A stretch of DNA of 12,612 bases, from NCBI GenBank assembly GCA_050744165.1, contig JBOGGN010000471.1, positions 1 to 12,612 on the forward strand. Reading direction: 5' to 3'. The notes beneath the pieces were generated by a model. That model saw only the letters and a program-made list of their open reading frames with translations, was not told the origin of the DNA and did not search any database. The DNA comes from JBOGGN01 sp050744165 (GTDB taxonomy: Bacteria > Actinomycetota > Acidimicrobiia > Acidimicrobiales > Palsa-688). Shown piece by piece: positions 4,686 to 12,054 of the stretch (position 1 is the stretch's first letter; every line of letters begins with the position of its first letter). A program made the translations under genes and the position numbers.

Positions 4686-5864
4686 CTATCCCAAAAGCCG
4701 CTGCATCCGCTCGGCGGCAGCGTCCGCAACCGGGCGGACCCGGTGCCTGTAATGCCGGTAGAGCGTCTGCGGGTCGTCGCCGAGCAGGTCGGCCACATCC
4801 TCGATCGAGGCGCCGCTGTCGAGCAGCAAGCTGGCAACGCTGTGGCGCATCAGATAGGGCATCGCTGCCCCTTCGATGCCGGCCCGCCTGGCGATGCGTG
4901 TAAACGTGCGACGAACGTTGCTCGGGTCGAGCGGCGAACCCGTCTCGGACGGAAAGATCAGCCCGTGGTCCTGCCATATGTCGCCGAGTGTCAGCCGCTC
5001 GGCCGCCTGCCGTTTGCGGTGATCGACGAGGGCGGCTACCAGCACGGACGGTATCGCCAGGGTGCGCTCCCCGGCCGTCGAACGCTTCACTGCCCCCCGG
5101 TAGAGCGTCGAGTCGTCGATGCGTCGCTTGATCGAGCCTGTGATTGCCAGAGTTGGTGGCGTCGCATCGAGGTCGAGGTCTGCCCACAGCAGGCCCGTCA
5201 GCTCGCCTGGGCGCAGCCCGAGCGTCAGCCCACACACGATCAACGCCCCCAACCGCTCCCCGGACGTTGCTTCGAGCATTGCCCGTGCCTCTACTGGCGT
5301 CATCGAGCGGCGTCCCTTCGTCGGCTGGCATTTCGGCATCACAGCCAGGCGGGCGACGTTCCGGGCGACGGTGCCGCGGCTCTCGGCGTGCGACAACGCA
5401 TCCGCCAGAATCGACCGCATCCTGCCGACGTACGACCGGGACAGCCCGGCCGCAGCCTTGGCGGCAAGGAAACGGTCGACCTGCTCCGGTGTCAGCTTCG
5501 CTACCGGGACCTTGCCGAGCGCCGGCTTGATGTGCCCGTCGATCACAGCCCGATAGTTGGCGACCGTGTTATCGGAGCCGACGCGGGCCGGGACGACGGT
5601 CGTTATCCACTGGTCGAGGAAGTCGCCGAGCAGGGTAGACGCTGCTGCGAACGGTAGACCGTTGTCGAGCGCCTTGCGTGCCTCACGGGCCTTGGCCAAA
5701 GCCTCTTTCTTGGTGCGGGCCTTCCGTTTGATGCGAAGCCGTTTTCCGGTGACCGCATGGCGGCCGGCCTCGATTGTGGCGACCCAGTAGCCGTCCTCAA
5801 AACGGATGCCGCCCTCGCCTGCCCCGCGCCGCTTCGACGTGGTGCCTGACCGTCCTTGAGCCAT
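4686..5864 (-). CDS. int: Tyrosine site-specific recombinase (integrase), 392 aa
   Basis: Phage-type integrase in three parts: an N-terminal arm-binding domain (about 16-66, GGIRFEDGYWVATI, basic residues, then a helix), a SAM-like core-binding domain (about 75-165) and a catalytic domain (180-390). Catalytic-type residues are Arg218 in GLRPGEL, Arg340 in YLMRHS, the probable Lys260, and Tyr372 in LYRHYRH as nucleophile. The usual first His of HxxR is Tyr337, and the His of LLGH is Asp363, variants that I believe occur in actinobacterial members. I chose ATG 5864-5862 because AAGGGGG lies 5 bases upstream; the longer frame needs a TTG at 5918. The gene starts 125 bases from the 3' end of tRNA-Val, the usual site for an enzyme integrating into a tRNA. 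Degenerate copies of parts of it lie at 311-438 and 4180-4250. Confidence 0.92.
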   Translation of the reverse strand: MAQGRSGTTSKRRGAGEGGIRFEDGYWVATIEAGRHAVTGKRLRIKRKARTKKEALAKAREARKALDNGLPFAAASTLLGDFLDQWITTVVPARVGSDNTVANYRAVIDGHIKPALGKVPVAKLTPEQVDRFLAAKAAAGLSRSYVGRMRSILADALSHAESRGTVARNVARLAVMPKCQPTKGRRSMTPVEARAMLEATSGERLGALIVCGLTLGLRPGELTGLLWADLDLDATPPTLAITGSIKRRIDDSTLYRGAVKRSTAGERTLAIPSVLVAALVDHRKRQAAERLTLGDIWQDHGLIFPSETGSPLDPSNVRRTFTRIARRAGIEGAAMPYLMRHSVASLLLDSGASIEDVADLLGDDPQTLYRHYRHRVRPVADAAAERMQRLLG

Positions 5865-5946
5865 CTCTGCCCCCTTCGGTGCCGACCTTGGCACCCATCG
5901 TAGGCCCTTGGCCCCCAAGATGGCCCCCGAAGGTGGTTCGCACCCC
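5844..5946. repeat. Integrase start and leader duplicated at 339-438
   Basis: This block (first codons, SD and about 80 bases of leader towards the tRNA) recurs in the same orientation at 339-438 with about nine of ten bases kept. The non-coding leader is as well preserved as the coding part, for example CTTGGCCCCCAAGAT and GCCCCCGAAGGTGGTT. The leader also has internal GGCCCCCA-type repetition. It may hold integrase arm-type sites or the int promoter. Confidence 0.65.
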
Positions 5947-5988
5947 CAACCAGGGTTCCCTCGGACCGCATAAGTGCTGGTCAGCGGG

Positions 5989-6061
5989 TGGGCCGTAGAG
6001 GACTCGAACCTCTGACCCCTTGCGCGTCATGCAAGTGCGCTACCAGCTGCGCCAACGGCCC
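5989..6061 (-). tRNA. tRNA-Val (anticodon GAC)
   Basis: The minus strand folds as a complete cloverleaf. The acceptor arm is GGGCCGT with ACGGCCC and discriminator A (5989). The D arm is GCGC-AGCTGGTA-GCGC. The anticodon arm is CTTGC-ATGACGC-GCAAG with GAC after T33, a 5-base variable loop, and the T arm is AGAGG-TTCGAGT-CCTCT. CCA is not encoded; the next bases are CCC. The integrase lies beyond the 3' end, so this tRNA is the presumed attachment site and its 3' part would be the att core. It is 43 bases downstream of the acyl-CoA synthetase gene on the same strand. Confidence 0.97.
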
Positions 6062-6085
6062 GTGATGCTCGATGCTAGCCCACAG

Positions 6086-6101
6086 CCGGGCGCTGGCCCG
6101 G
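6086..6101 (-). terminator. Small GC hairpin after the acyl-CoA synthetase gene
   Basis: CCGGGC and GCCCGG pair perfectly around CAGC, 3 bases past the stop codon at 6105-6107. No T tract follows, so it is a weak terminator candidate, or a processing site ahead of the tRNA. Confidence 0.35.
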
Positions 6102-6104
6102 GAG

Positions 6105-7973
6105 TCAGAGAGTCTCGGCGAAGCTCGACCCCCCGGCTCCCCGCAGCAGGTTCTTCAACAGCTTCCCCGTCGGGTTGCGCGGCAGCGGCTCGGTTCGCAG
6201 TTCCACGTAGGCCGGAATCTTGAAGTTGGCCAACGTCTCCCCCACCCATGCCCGCAGCTCGTCACCAGTGAGCGAACTGCCGGCTTCGACCTGGACGATG
6301 GCCTTGACCTCCTCCCCCAGTACCGGGTGGGGCACCCCGATCACGGCGACGTCTCGGACCCCTGGGTGCTGGATCAGCCGGTCCTCGATCTCCACGCAAT
6401 ACACGTTCTCCCCGCCCCGGATGATCATGTCCTTGGCCCGGTCGGTGACATACAGGTACCCCTCCTCATCGAGGTAGCCAATGTCGCCGGTGTGCAGCCA
6501 GCCATCGGTGATGGCCGCGGCTGTCGCCTCCGGACTGCCCCAGTAGCCGGGCATGATTTGTGCTCCGCGGACCCAGATCTCCCCCGTCTCCCCCGGCGGC
6601 AGCGGCACCACCCCGCCGGCGCCGCTCCGAGCGCCGCCCCCAGCCCCATCCCGGCCGCCACCCCCCAACGCGTCCCCATCCGGGATGCCCATAATCCGGA
6701 TCTCCACCCCCGGCACCGCCCGCCCCACCGAGGTCGGCTTTGCGGCCAGCTCCGGCCCTGAGTTGACCGTGACCGCCGAGGCCGACTCGGTCAGCCCGTA
6801 GGCATTGCGGACCATGCCAGCTTTCGGGAAAGTCTCCCGTACCCGCCGCCGCAGCACCTCCCCCGAAGGCGACCCTCCGTAGGCCACGGTGCGCACAGAC
6901 GACAGGTCATACGCGTGTCGGGTGGGGTGCTCGACCATCCGGGCGACCATGGTGGGCACGGTGGTGACCACCGTGACCCGTTCCTCCTCAATCAGCCGCA
7001 GCGCCTGCTCGGGGTCGAAACGCCCCACCGTCAGCACCACCTTGGCACCCGCTGCCATGGCCAGCACCAACCCGGCGTGGCAGCCGGTGACATGGAACAT
7101 CGGCGCCGTGATCAACGCCACCGGCTGGCCTCCGGCAAGGTCGTCCGAGCCCCAGATCATCTTGGACGCCACCGTCAGGTAATAGGTGTTCTGGAGGTTG
7201 GCGATCATCATCCGGTGGGTGGAAACGGCGCCCTTCGGCCGACCCGTCGTCCCGCTGGTGTACATGATCACCGCCGGGTCGTCCTCGGCGATGGAAGCGC
7301 TGGGAAAAGCCTCGCTGGGCGACTCCACCAGCGCCGCGAACGGCTTCCAGCGGATCGCTCCCCCCGCCCCGGCCAAACTGGCGCCTCCTGAGCGCGTTAT
7401 AGCGCGCTCAGGCGGCGCCAGTTCCGGAGCGTGACCGCCAGCGGACACGGACACGGCCGCGGCCGCGCCCGACTCCCGCCCGCCGCCGCCGTCGTCCAGA
7501 ACGAACACCGCCTCGAGATCCCCAAGCTCCCCAAGCCGGACGCCCACCCGCTCCAGCCGCTCCCGGTCCGCGATCAGCACCTTGGCCCCCGAGTCGGCGA
7601 GCCCGTACGCGATCTCGTCGGCCTTCCACCACCCGTTGAGGGCCACCACCACGGCGCCCAGGTTGACGGTCCCCCAGAAGGCGAAGATCCACTCCGGACT
7701 GTTGGGGGCGAGAATCGCTACGCGGTCGCCCGAACCGACACCGGCCGCCGCCAGACCGGCGGACACCGAGTTGGCCGCCGTCACCGCATCCCGAAAACCG
7801 ATCCGGCGCTCCGCCGAGACGATGTGGGTCGCCGAGTTACCCCGGACCAAACCCGCCTCACAGAACGATCTGAGCGAGCGGGGCCGGTTCTTGTAGACCG
7901 GCATCGGAACGCCGCGCACGTCCTCCTCGACGATCTCGAACAGCGCCCCCGGGGCGGTCAACAGTTGCTGCAC
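6105..7973 (-). CDS. Acyl-CoA synthetase (AMP-dependent, FadD family), 622 aa
   Basis: Class I adenylate-forming enzyme that activates a carboxylic acid, probably a fatty acid, to acyl-AMP and then acyl-CoA. All core motifs are present: YTSGTTGRPKG (238-248, phosphate-binding loop), AYGLTE (391-396), TGD at 495-497, DRAKDMIIRGGENVY (511-525) and the catalytic Lys604 in PRNPTGK. The N-terminus (LLTAPGALFEIVEEDVRGVP...YKNRPRSL) looks like long actinobacterial FadD proteins, supporting the GTG start at 7973-7971, although no SD is seen nearby. At 622 residues it is longer than the usual 500-560: two Gly/Ala-rich insertions at about 161-206 and 432-456 account for this, the first containing a palindromic DNA element. 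Both fall between core motifs, probably in surface loops, so the enzyme may still work. Substrate cannot be told from sequence. Confidence 0.88.
   Translation of the reverse strand: MQQLLTAPGALFEIVEEDVRGVPMPVYKNRPRSLRSFCEAGLVRGNSATHIVSAERRIGFRDAVTAANSVSAGLAAAGVGSGDRVAILAPNSPEWIFAFWGTVNLGAVVVALNGWWKADEIAYGLADSGAKVLIADRERLERVGVRLGELGDLEAVFVLDDGGGGRESGAAAAVSVSAGGHAPELAPPERAITRSGGASLAGAGGAIRWKPFAALVESPSEAFPSASIAEDDPAVIMYTSGTTGRPKGAVSTHRMMIANLQNTYYLTVASKMIWGSDDLAGGQPVALITAPMFHVTGCHAGLVLAMAAGAKVVLTVGRFDPEQALRLIEEERVTVVTTVPTMVARMVEHPTRHAYDLSSVRTVAYGGSPSGEVLRRRVRETFPKAGMVRNAYGLTESASAVTVNSGPELAAKPTSVGRAVPGVEIRIMGIPDGDALGGGGRDGAGGGARSGAGGVVPLPPGETGEIWVRGAQIMPGYWGSPEATAAAITDGWLHTGDIGYLDEEGYLYVTDRAKDMIIRGGENVYCVEIEDRLIQHPGVRDVAVIGVPHPVLGEEVKAIVQVEAGSSLTGDELRAWVGETLANFKIPAYVELRTEPLPRNPTGKLLKNLLRGAGGSSFAETL
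7377..7422. repeat. 46-bp near-perfect palindrome inside the acyl-CoA synthetase gene
   Basis: Left arm 7377-7396 pairs with right arm 7403-7422 at 19 of 20 positions (one mismatch, 7386 with 7413) around the loop TTATAG. It is in frame and encodes residues about 185-199 (APPERAITRSGGAS). Being palindromic, the plus strand encodes nearly the same peptide. It lies in a Gly/Ala-rich stretch absent from usual family members. It resembles an inserted repeat of the REP or Rickettsia palindromic element kind; I see no second copy in this window. Confidence 0.75.
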
Positions 7974-8174
7974 TTCGGTGCTGGTGGGCAGGAGTTCTCC
8001 CCTCTGCGCCCTTTGCGAGCCCTCGTCCCGAAGCTACTTCGACCCCCGGAGCGCCGCCGGACCAACCGCCGGACCAACCAGTTGACGAAAGCCGGCTCCC
8101 AAACCGCCCGCATATGCCCAAATCGCCCGGAGCCGAGAGCCGCGATCGATTAGTCCAGTAACCTCCCCACCGCA
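7974..8174. promoter_or_regulatory. Divergent promoter region with a 12-bp tandem repeat
   Basis: The 201 bases between the two divergent genes must hold promoters for both. GCCGGACCAACC occurs twice head to tail (8056-8067 and 8068-8079), directly followed by AGTTGACG, which could be a regulator site next to a -35 element. No convincing -10 at normal spacing is seen. Confidence 0.4.
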
Positions 8175-9839
8175 ATGCCCGGACAAAACGGTGGGTCACC
8201 GGACCTGCTGCACGCCGCTGCCCGCGCCATCCACGCCGAACGTGATCGAGATCGCCTCCTCGCCTGGGTGGCCAACGCCCTCGCCCGAGCGACTGACGCC
8301 CCGTTGGCGGGAATCCTGGTCGACCTCGACCTCCACAACCGGCGTTGGGTGACGGCCGGCAACAGCGTCCGCAACCTGGCCGTGATCCGCGACGTCGTGG
8401 CACTGCCCCAGTTGCAGCCGCTGCTGGGCGGACAGGCGGACTGGGTCACCGGCGACGAGCACCTGTGCCGCATCCTGGCGATGCAGTCGGTGGTCGTCCT
8501 GGGCATCCCCCGCGCTGCCGATGGCGACCACGCGGGCGGCATCCACGGTCTGGCCGTCCTCGGTTGGCTGCCCAACGAGCCGCCGGCGCCCGACTGGCGC
8601 CAGATCGTCGATACGTTGCTGGCCCATCTCGGCGTGGCGCTGGACAACCGGGAGGCGGTCGCCGACATGGAGAGCGCCCAGCGCGGCGTGCTCCACAAGC
8701 TCCAGGAGGCGGTCCGCCCCCCCACTCCGACCGTTCCCCAGACGGAGCTCGGCATTTTCTACCTGCCTGCCGATCAGCAGGCGTCGATGGGCGGCGACCT
8801 GTACGACTGGGTGGTTCTCCCCGATGGGACCTTGCACCTGGCGGTCGTCGACGTGATGGGAAAGGGCGTGTCGGCCACGAAGGACGCGGTCGCCGTCACC
8901 CACGCGCTGCGGCTGCTCGTCCTCGAAGGCGAGCCCCTGGAGCGGATCGTGGCCCGGGCCGACGCTTTGGTCACGGCCCAGAACCCTGACCTGGTGGCCA
9001 CCTTGATGATCGGCCGCTACGACCCCGCCACCGGCGTGCTGCAGCTGGCGGGCGGGGGCCACCCACCGCTCCTCCTGGTGTCCCAGAAGGGCGTTCGCTG
9101 GGTGGAAGCCGGGGGCATCCCCATCGGCTTTCCCAAGGCCGGCTCAGACCAGGTGGTCAGCGTCACCTTGGACCGGGCCGACACGGCGATCTTCTACACC
9201 GACGGCCTGATCGAGTCGACCAAGGACATCCTCGAGGGCCTGGAATCACTTTCCCGCCACGCGGGCGAGGTGGCCGACTATCCGGCCGCGCCGTTGGCCC
9301 GGGCGCTGGTGGAACGCTCGCTGGCGGGGGCGGTCCGCAACGACGACTCCCTGGCTCTGGTGCTCCGGCGGCGCTCGCCCCCGGTCGCGGCCCGGTCCAG
9401 CCGGGTTCCGCTGGCACCGCTCGAGTACCGCTTCACCCCGTCCACCGCCGCCGTCCCGCTGGCCCGCCACCTGCTGGAGGACTGGCTGGTGCGAGTGCCG
9501 GTCGAGCGAGACGAGGCCGAAGGCCTGCTGCTGGTGGCCACGGAACTGGCAGCCAACGCGGTGCGCCACGCCAGTGGCCACCAAGGCAGCGTCGCCCTGC
9601 GCGCCTCGGTGAGCGGCACCGACGTGTGCCTGGAGGTGGAAGACGACGGGGCCGAGCCCATGGAACTGCCGACACCGGCCGATGAGCTCCCCGACGCCTT
9701 CGCCGAGCGCGGCCGCGGCCTGTTTCTCGTCCGGGCTCTGGTCGACCAGCTCGACAGCGAGGTGGTGGGCGGTCACACCCTGGTACGGGCAGTCCGCCGG
9801 GCGGTCGTCGCGTCCGAACCGGTTCGCCGAGGGGGCTAA
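8175..9839 (+). CDS. GAF, SpoIIE-type phosphatase and HATPase fusion (RsbU plus RsbW functions), 554 aa
   Basis: Three domains in one cytoplasmic chain. Residues about 10-165 look like a GAF sensor. Residues about 185-398 are a PP2C-type SpoIIE/RsbU serine phosphatase with its metal-binding acidic residues in GGDLYDW (206-212), VVDVMGKGVSA (224-234), YTDGLIE (341-347) and RNDDSLAL (388-395), and GGGHPP at 293-298. Residues about 415-540 are a GHKL ATPase like anti-sigma kinase RsbW/SpoIIAB: N box ELAANAVRH (457-465), EVEDDG (487-492) and RGRGLFLV (512-519). In known systems the phosphatase dephosphorylates an anti-sigma-factor antagonist and the kinase phosphorylates it or binds a sigma factor; having both in one protein implies opposing activities under one sensor. 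No membrane segment is present. The ATG has no SD, so it may be leaderless. Its last bases overlap the convergent 51-aa gene. Confidence 0.88.
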   Translation: MPGQNGGSPDLLHAAARAIHAERDRDRLLAWVANALARATDAPLAGILVDLDLHNRRWVTAGNSVRNLAVIRDVVALPQLQPLLGGQADWVTGDEHLCRILAMQSVVVLGIPRAADGDHAGGIHGLAVLGWLPNEPPAPDWRQIVDTLLAHLGVALDNREAVADMESAQRGVLHKLQEAVRPPTPTVPQTELGIFYLPADQQASMGGDLYDWVVLPDGTLHLAVVDVMGKGVSATKDAVAVTHALRLLVLEGEPLERIVARADALVTAQNPDLVATLMIGRYDPATGVLQLAGGGHPPLLLVSQKGVRWVEAGGIPIGFPKAGSDQVVSVTLDRADTAIFYTDGLIESTKDILEGLESLSRHAGEVADYPAAPLARALVERSLAGAVRNDDSLALVLRRRSPPVAARSSRVPLAPLEYRFTPSTAAVPLARHLLEDWLVRVPVERDEAEGLLLVATELAANAVRHASGHQGSVALRASVSGTDVCLEVEDDGAEPMELPTPADELPDAFAERGRGLFLVRALVDQLDSEVVGGHTLVRAVRRAVVASEPVRRGG

Positions 9840-9991
9840 GGCTCCCCCTCGTCGACCTCCTCGTAGAACGTCGGACCCTCAGGGTGTTCCTTCTTGGTCT
9901 CGTCGTCGAGGCGACGATGCAGCTCACTGATCTCCTCGTCCAGGTGCGCGAGTTCCTCCTGGTCGTGCTTGACGACATCGTCTTCGGCCAT
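9836..9991 (-). CDS. Small acidic protein (51 aa), unrecognised
   Basis: A short minus-strand frame starting MAEDDVVKHDQEELAHL and ending YEEVDEGEP. It is strongly acidic (about a third Asp and Glu), with a probable amphipathic helix or short coiled coil in residues 8-35 and a tail containing HPEGPTFYEE. Third codon positions are mostly G or C, as in the neighbours. AGGA lies 8 bases before the ATG (9991-9989), a clear ribosome binding site. The stop overlaps the last bases of the convergent signalling gene, and its start is only 45 bases from the divergent PLP-enzyme gene. These features, plus the lack of any other gene in 9840-10036, support it as real. Function unknown. Confidence 0.7.
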   Translation of the reverse strand: MAEDDVVKHDQEELAHLDEEISELHRRLDDETKKEHPEGPTFYEEVDEGEP

Positions 9992-10036
9992 ACCGACGTT
10001 CCTACCACGCGCCACCCCTCAGTACCATCGCCCTCG

Positions 10037-10867
10037 GTGCTCGCCTTCGTCAACGGGTCGATCGTCGAGGAAGCCCAGGCGTCGGTGGACCTCCTCGACC
10101 ACGGCTTCACCGTCGGCGACGGGGTCTTCGAGACCATCGCGGTGCGCCGGGGCAGGCCGGTGGCCGTCGCCGAGCACCTCCAGCGGCTGGAACACAGCGC
10201 CGCCTGCCTCGGCTTGCGCCGCCCCGAGGGCGACCGGCTGGCCCGCGCCATCGACGACGTGCTGGCCGCCAACCCGCCCGTCGCCTGGGGCGCCCTACGC
10301 CTGACCTACACCTCGGGGCCCGGCGAGGTGGGCTCAGGGCGCGGCCGGGCGGGCCCGACGACGGTCCTGGCGCTGCGGGCCAGCGATCCCTACCGGGAGC
10401 TGGCTGAGGTGATCACCGTCCCGTGGCCTCGCAACGAACGCGGCGCCTTGGCCGGCGTCAAGACGACCTCCTACGCCGAGAACACCCTGGCCCTCGCCGA
10501 CGCTCATCGCCAGGGTGCGTCCGAGGCCCTCTTCGCCAACACCCAGGGCAATCTGTGCGAGGGCACCGGCAGCAACGTGTTCGTGGTCGTCAACGGTGAG
10601 TTGCTCACGCCGCCCTTGTCGGCGGGCTGCCTGGCCGGCATCACCCGGGCCTTCCTGATCGAGCGCTGCGGTCTCGTGGTCGCCGAGCGTGACATCCCCC
10701 TGGAGGTGCTCTACCTGGCGGACGAGGCTTTTCTCACCTCCACGGTGCGCGACGTGCAACCCATCCGCTCCATCGACGGCCGCGGGCTGGCCAGCTGTCC
10801 CGGGCCGGTGACCGAAGCCGCCCAGCGCGCCTACTCGGACCTTTTGGCCGCCGCCTACAGTCCCTAG
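10037..10867 (+). CDS. pabC: Class IV PLP enzyme, probable aminodeoxychorismate lyase
   Basis: 276-residue fold-type IV PLP enzyme, the size of aminodeoxychorismate lyase, which releases pyruvate from 4-amino-4-deoxychorismate to give p-aminobenzoate for folate synthesis. Seen: VNGSIV at the start, DHGFTVGDGVFETIAV (21-36), the PLP lysine 142 in VKTTSYAENTLAL, SEALFANTQG (162-171), EGTGSNVFVV (175-184), TPPLSAGCLAGITR (191-204) and TSTVRDVQPI (234-243). The last segments fit this family and the related D-amino acid and branched-chain aminotransferases, so the exact substrate stays somewhat open. The GTG at 10037 gives a normal length; the frame stays open to 9884, but that extension overlaps the opposite small gene. 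No SD is seen. lgt starts 2 bases after its stop, so both are probably co-transcribed. Confidence 0.78.
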   Translation: MLAFVNGSIVEEAQASVDLLDHGFTVGDGVFETIAVRRGRPVAVAEHLQRLEHSAACLGLRRPEGDRLARAIDDVLAANPPVAWGALRLTYTSGPGEVGSGRGRAGPTTVLALRASDPYRELAEVITVPWPRNERGALAGVKTTSYAENTLALADAHRQGASEALFANTQGNLCEGTGSNVFVVVNGELLTPPLSAGCLAGITRAFLIERCGLVVAERDIPLEVLYLADEAFLTSTVRDVQPIRSIDGRGLASCPGPVTEAAQRAYSDLLAAAYSP

Positions 10868-10869
10868 GC

Positions 10870-12048
10870 GTGATGTTGGGTTACATCCCGAGCCCGTCCA
10901 CCAACGGGTTCAACATCGGGCCGCTGCGCCTCCACGCCTACGGGTTCCTTATCGTGGTCGGTGTCTTCGCGGCCATCTGGGTGGCCGACCGCCGCTGGAA
11001 GCGCTGGGGCGGCGACGCGGGGACGTTCTCCAACATCGCCGTGTGGGCCGTGCCCGGCGGCCTCATCGGCGCCCGGCTGTACAGCGTCATCACCGATTAC
11101 GAGCTGTACGACCACAACCTGGTCCAGGCCCTCGAGGTCTGGAAGGGCGGTCTCGGGATCTGGGGAGGCATCGCCGGTGGTGTCTTCGGTGGATGGCTTT
11201 ATATCCGGCGCCACCATTTGGACTTTGGAAAATGCCTCGACTGTGTCGCCCCCGCGCTTCCGTTGGCGCAAGCCATCGGCCGGTGGGGAAACTATTTCAA
11301 CCAGGAATTGTTCGGCCGCCCGACCAAGCTTCCCTGGGGCCTCAAGATCGACCCCACCGTGGTGTCCAACCTGTTCATGAACGTGAACCGGGCAACGCCC
11401 CCGGCGTACCTGCACGCCAAGGCGTTCCAGCCGACGTTCCTTTACGAGAGCCTGTGGGACTTGGCGGTCGTGTTGCTCGTGCTACTAATCGAAAAGCGCG
11501 TGCGGCTCAACAAGGGCTACCTGTTCTGGTGTTACGCCGCCCTGTATACCTTCGGGCGGTTCTTTACCGAGTACCTGCGCATCGATTTCGCCCACAAGAT
11601 CCTCGGGCTGCGGCTGAACGACTGGACCAGCATCCTCGTCTTCGCCTTTTCGGCCACCCTGGTGCTCACCAAGGGTCTCTCCCGGGCCCCGGACCGGGCC
11701 GACGACCGTGAGGGCGAGCTGGTCGGGGCCGCCGTCGGGTCGGGCGCCAGCCTGTCCGGTGGGCCGACCACCATCCCCGGCGGCGACACGCTCGACGAGG
11801 ACGACATCGCGGCGGTCATCGGCCGGCCCCATCGGTCCGAACCGAGCGAAGCCGACGATGAGGGTGGGGAAGCCGGGCTCGAGACCAAGGCCGGGCCGGA
11901 GGCTGAGGCCGCGCCGGAGGTCGCGCCCGATGATGAGGCCGCGCCCGAACCCCCATCAGAGCCGCCGGGCGGGCCGGAGACAGCCTCCGAGTCCACCAGC
12001 GATCCCGCAGCACCCCCGGGCGCCCCTGCCGTCGAGCCACCCGAGTAG
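10870..12048 (+). CDS. lgt: Prolipoprotein diacylglyceryl transferase
   Basis: Integral membrane enzyme that moves diacylglycerol from phosphatidylglycerol to the lipobox cysteine of prolipoproteins. Signature seen: AIGRWGNYFNQELFG (135-149), with Arg138 and the following Asn and Glu; also YESLWD (192-197) and GRFFTEYLRID (229-239) with Arg230, Glu234 and Arg237. Hydrophobic segments lie at about 22-40, 53-72, 93-112, 122-137, 196-208, 216-230 and 253-268. The His that E. coli Lgt has in FHGG is Trp here (GIWGG), as I recall for actinobacterial enzymes. Residues about 272-392 are a cytoplasmic tail rich in Ala, Pro, Glu and Gly, low in complexity. The start may be GTG 10870 or the next codon, ATG 10873. 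Two bases separate it from pabC; a convergent gene ends 6 bases beyond its stop. Confidence 0.95.
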   Translation: MMLGYIPSPSTNGFNIGPLRLHAYGFLIVVGVFAAIWVADRRWKRWGGDAGTFSNIAVWAVPGGLIGARLYSVITDYELYDHNLVQALEVWKGGLGIWGGIAGGVFGGWLYIRRHHLDFGKCLDCVAPALPLAQAIGRWGNYFNQELFGRPTKLPWGLKIDPTVVSNLFMNVNRATPPAYLHAKAFQPTFLYESLWDLAVVLLVLLIEKRVRLNKGYLFWCYAALYTFGRFFTEYLRIDFAHKILGLRLNDWTSILVFAFSATLVLTKGLSRAPDRADDREGELVGAAVGSGASLSGGPTTIPGGDTLDEDDIAAVIGRPHRSEPSEADDEGGEAGLETKAGPEAEAAPEVAPDDEAAPEPPSEPPGGPETASESTSDPAAPPGAPAVEPPE

Positions 12049-12054
12049 CCGGGG

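Noticed and set aside
4650..5657. 335-codon plus-strand frame opposite the integrase
   Set aside because: Antisense shadow; the integrase motifs on the other strand are unambiguous.
5865..5918. Longer integrase from a TTG at 5918
   Set aside because: The ATG at 5864 has an AAGGGGG SD at correct spacing, and the extra residues do not resemble integrase N-termini.
8196..9776. Long minus-strand open frames opposite the signalling gene
   Set aside because: They are frame shadows of high-GC coding DNA; the plus-strand protein has all family motifs, the antisense ones have none.
9884..10036. N-terminal extension of the PLP enzyme
   Set aside because: Family members start at about the GTG at 10037, and the extension lies opposite the 51-aa gene.
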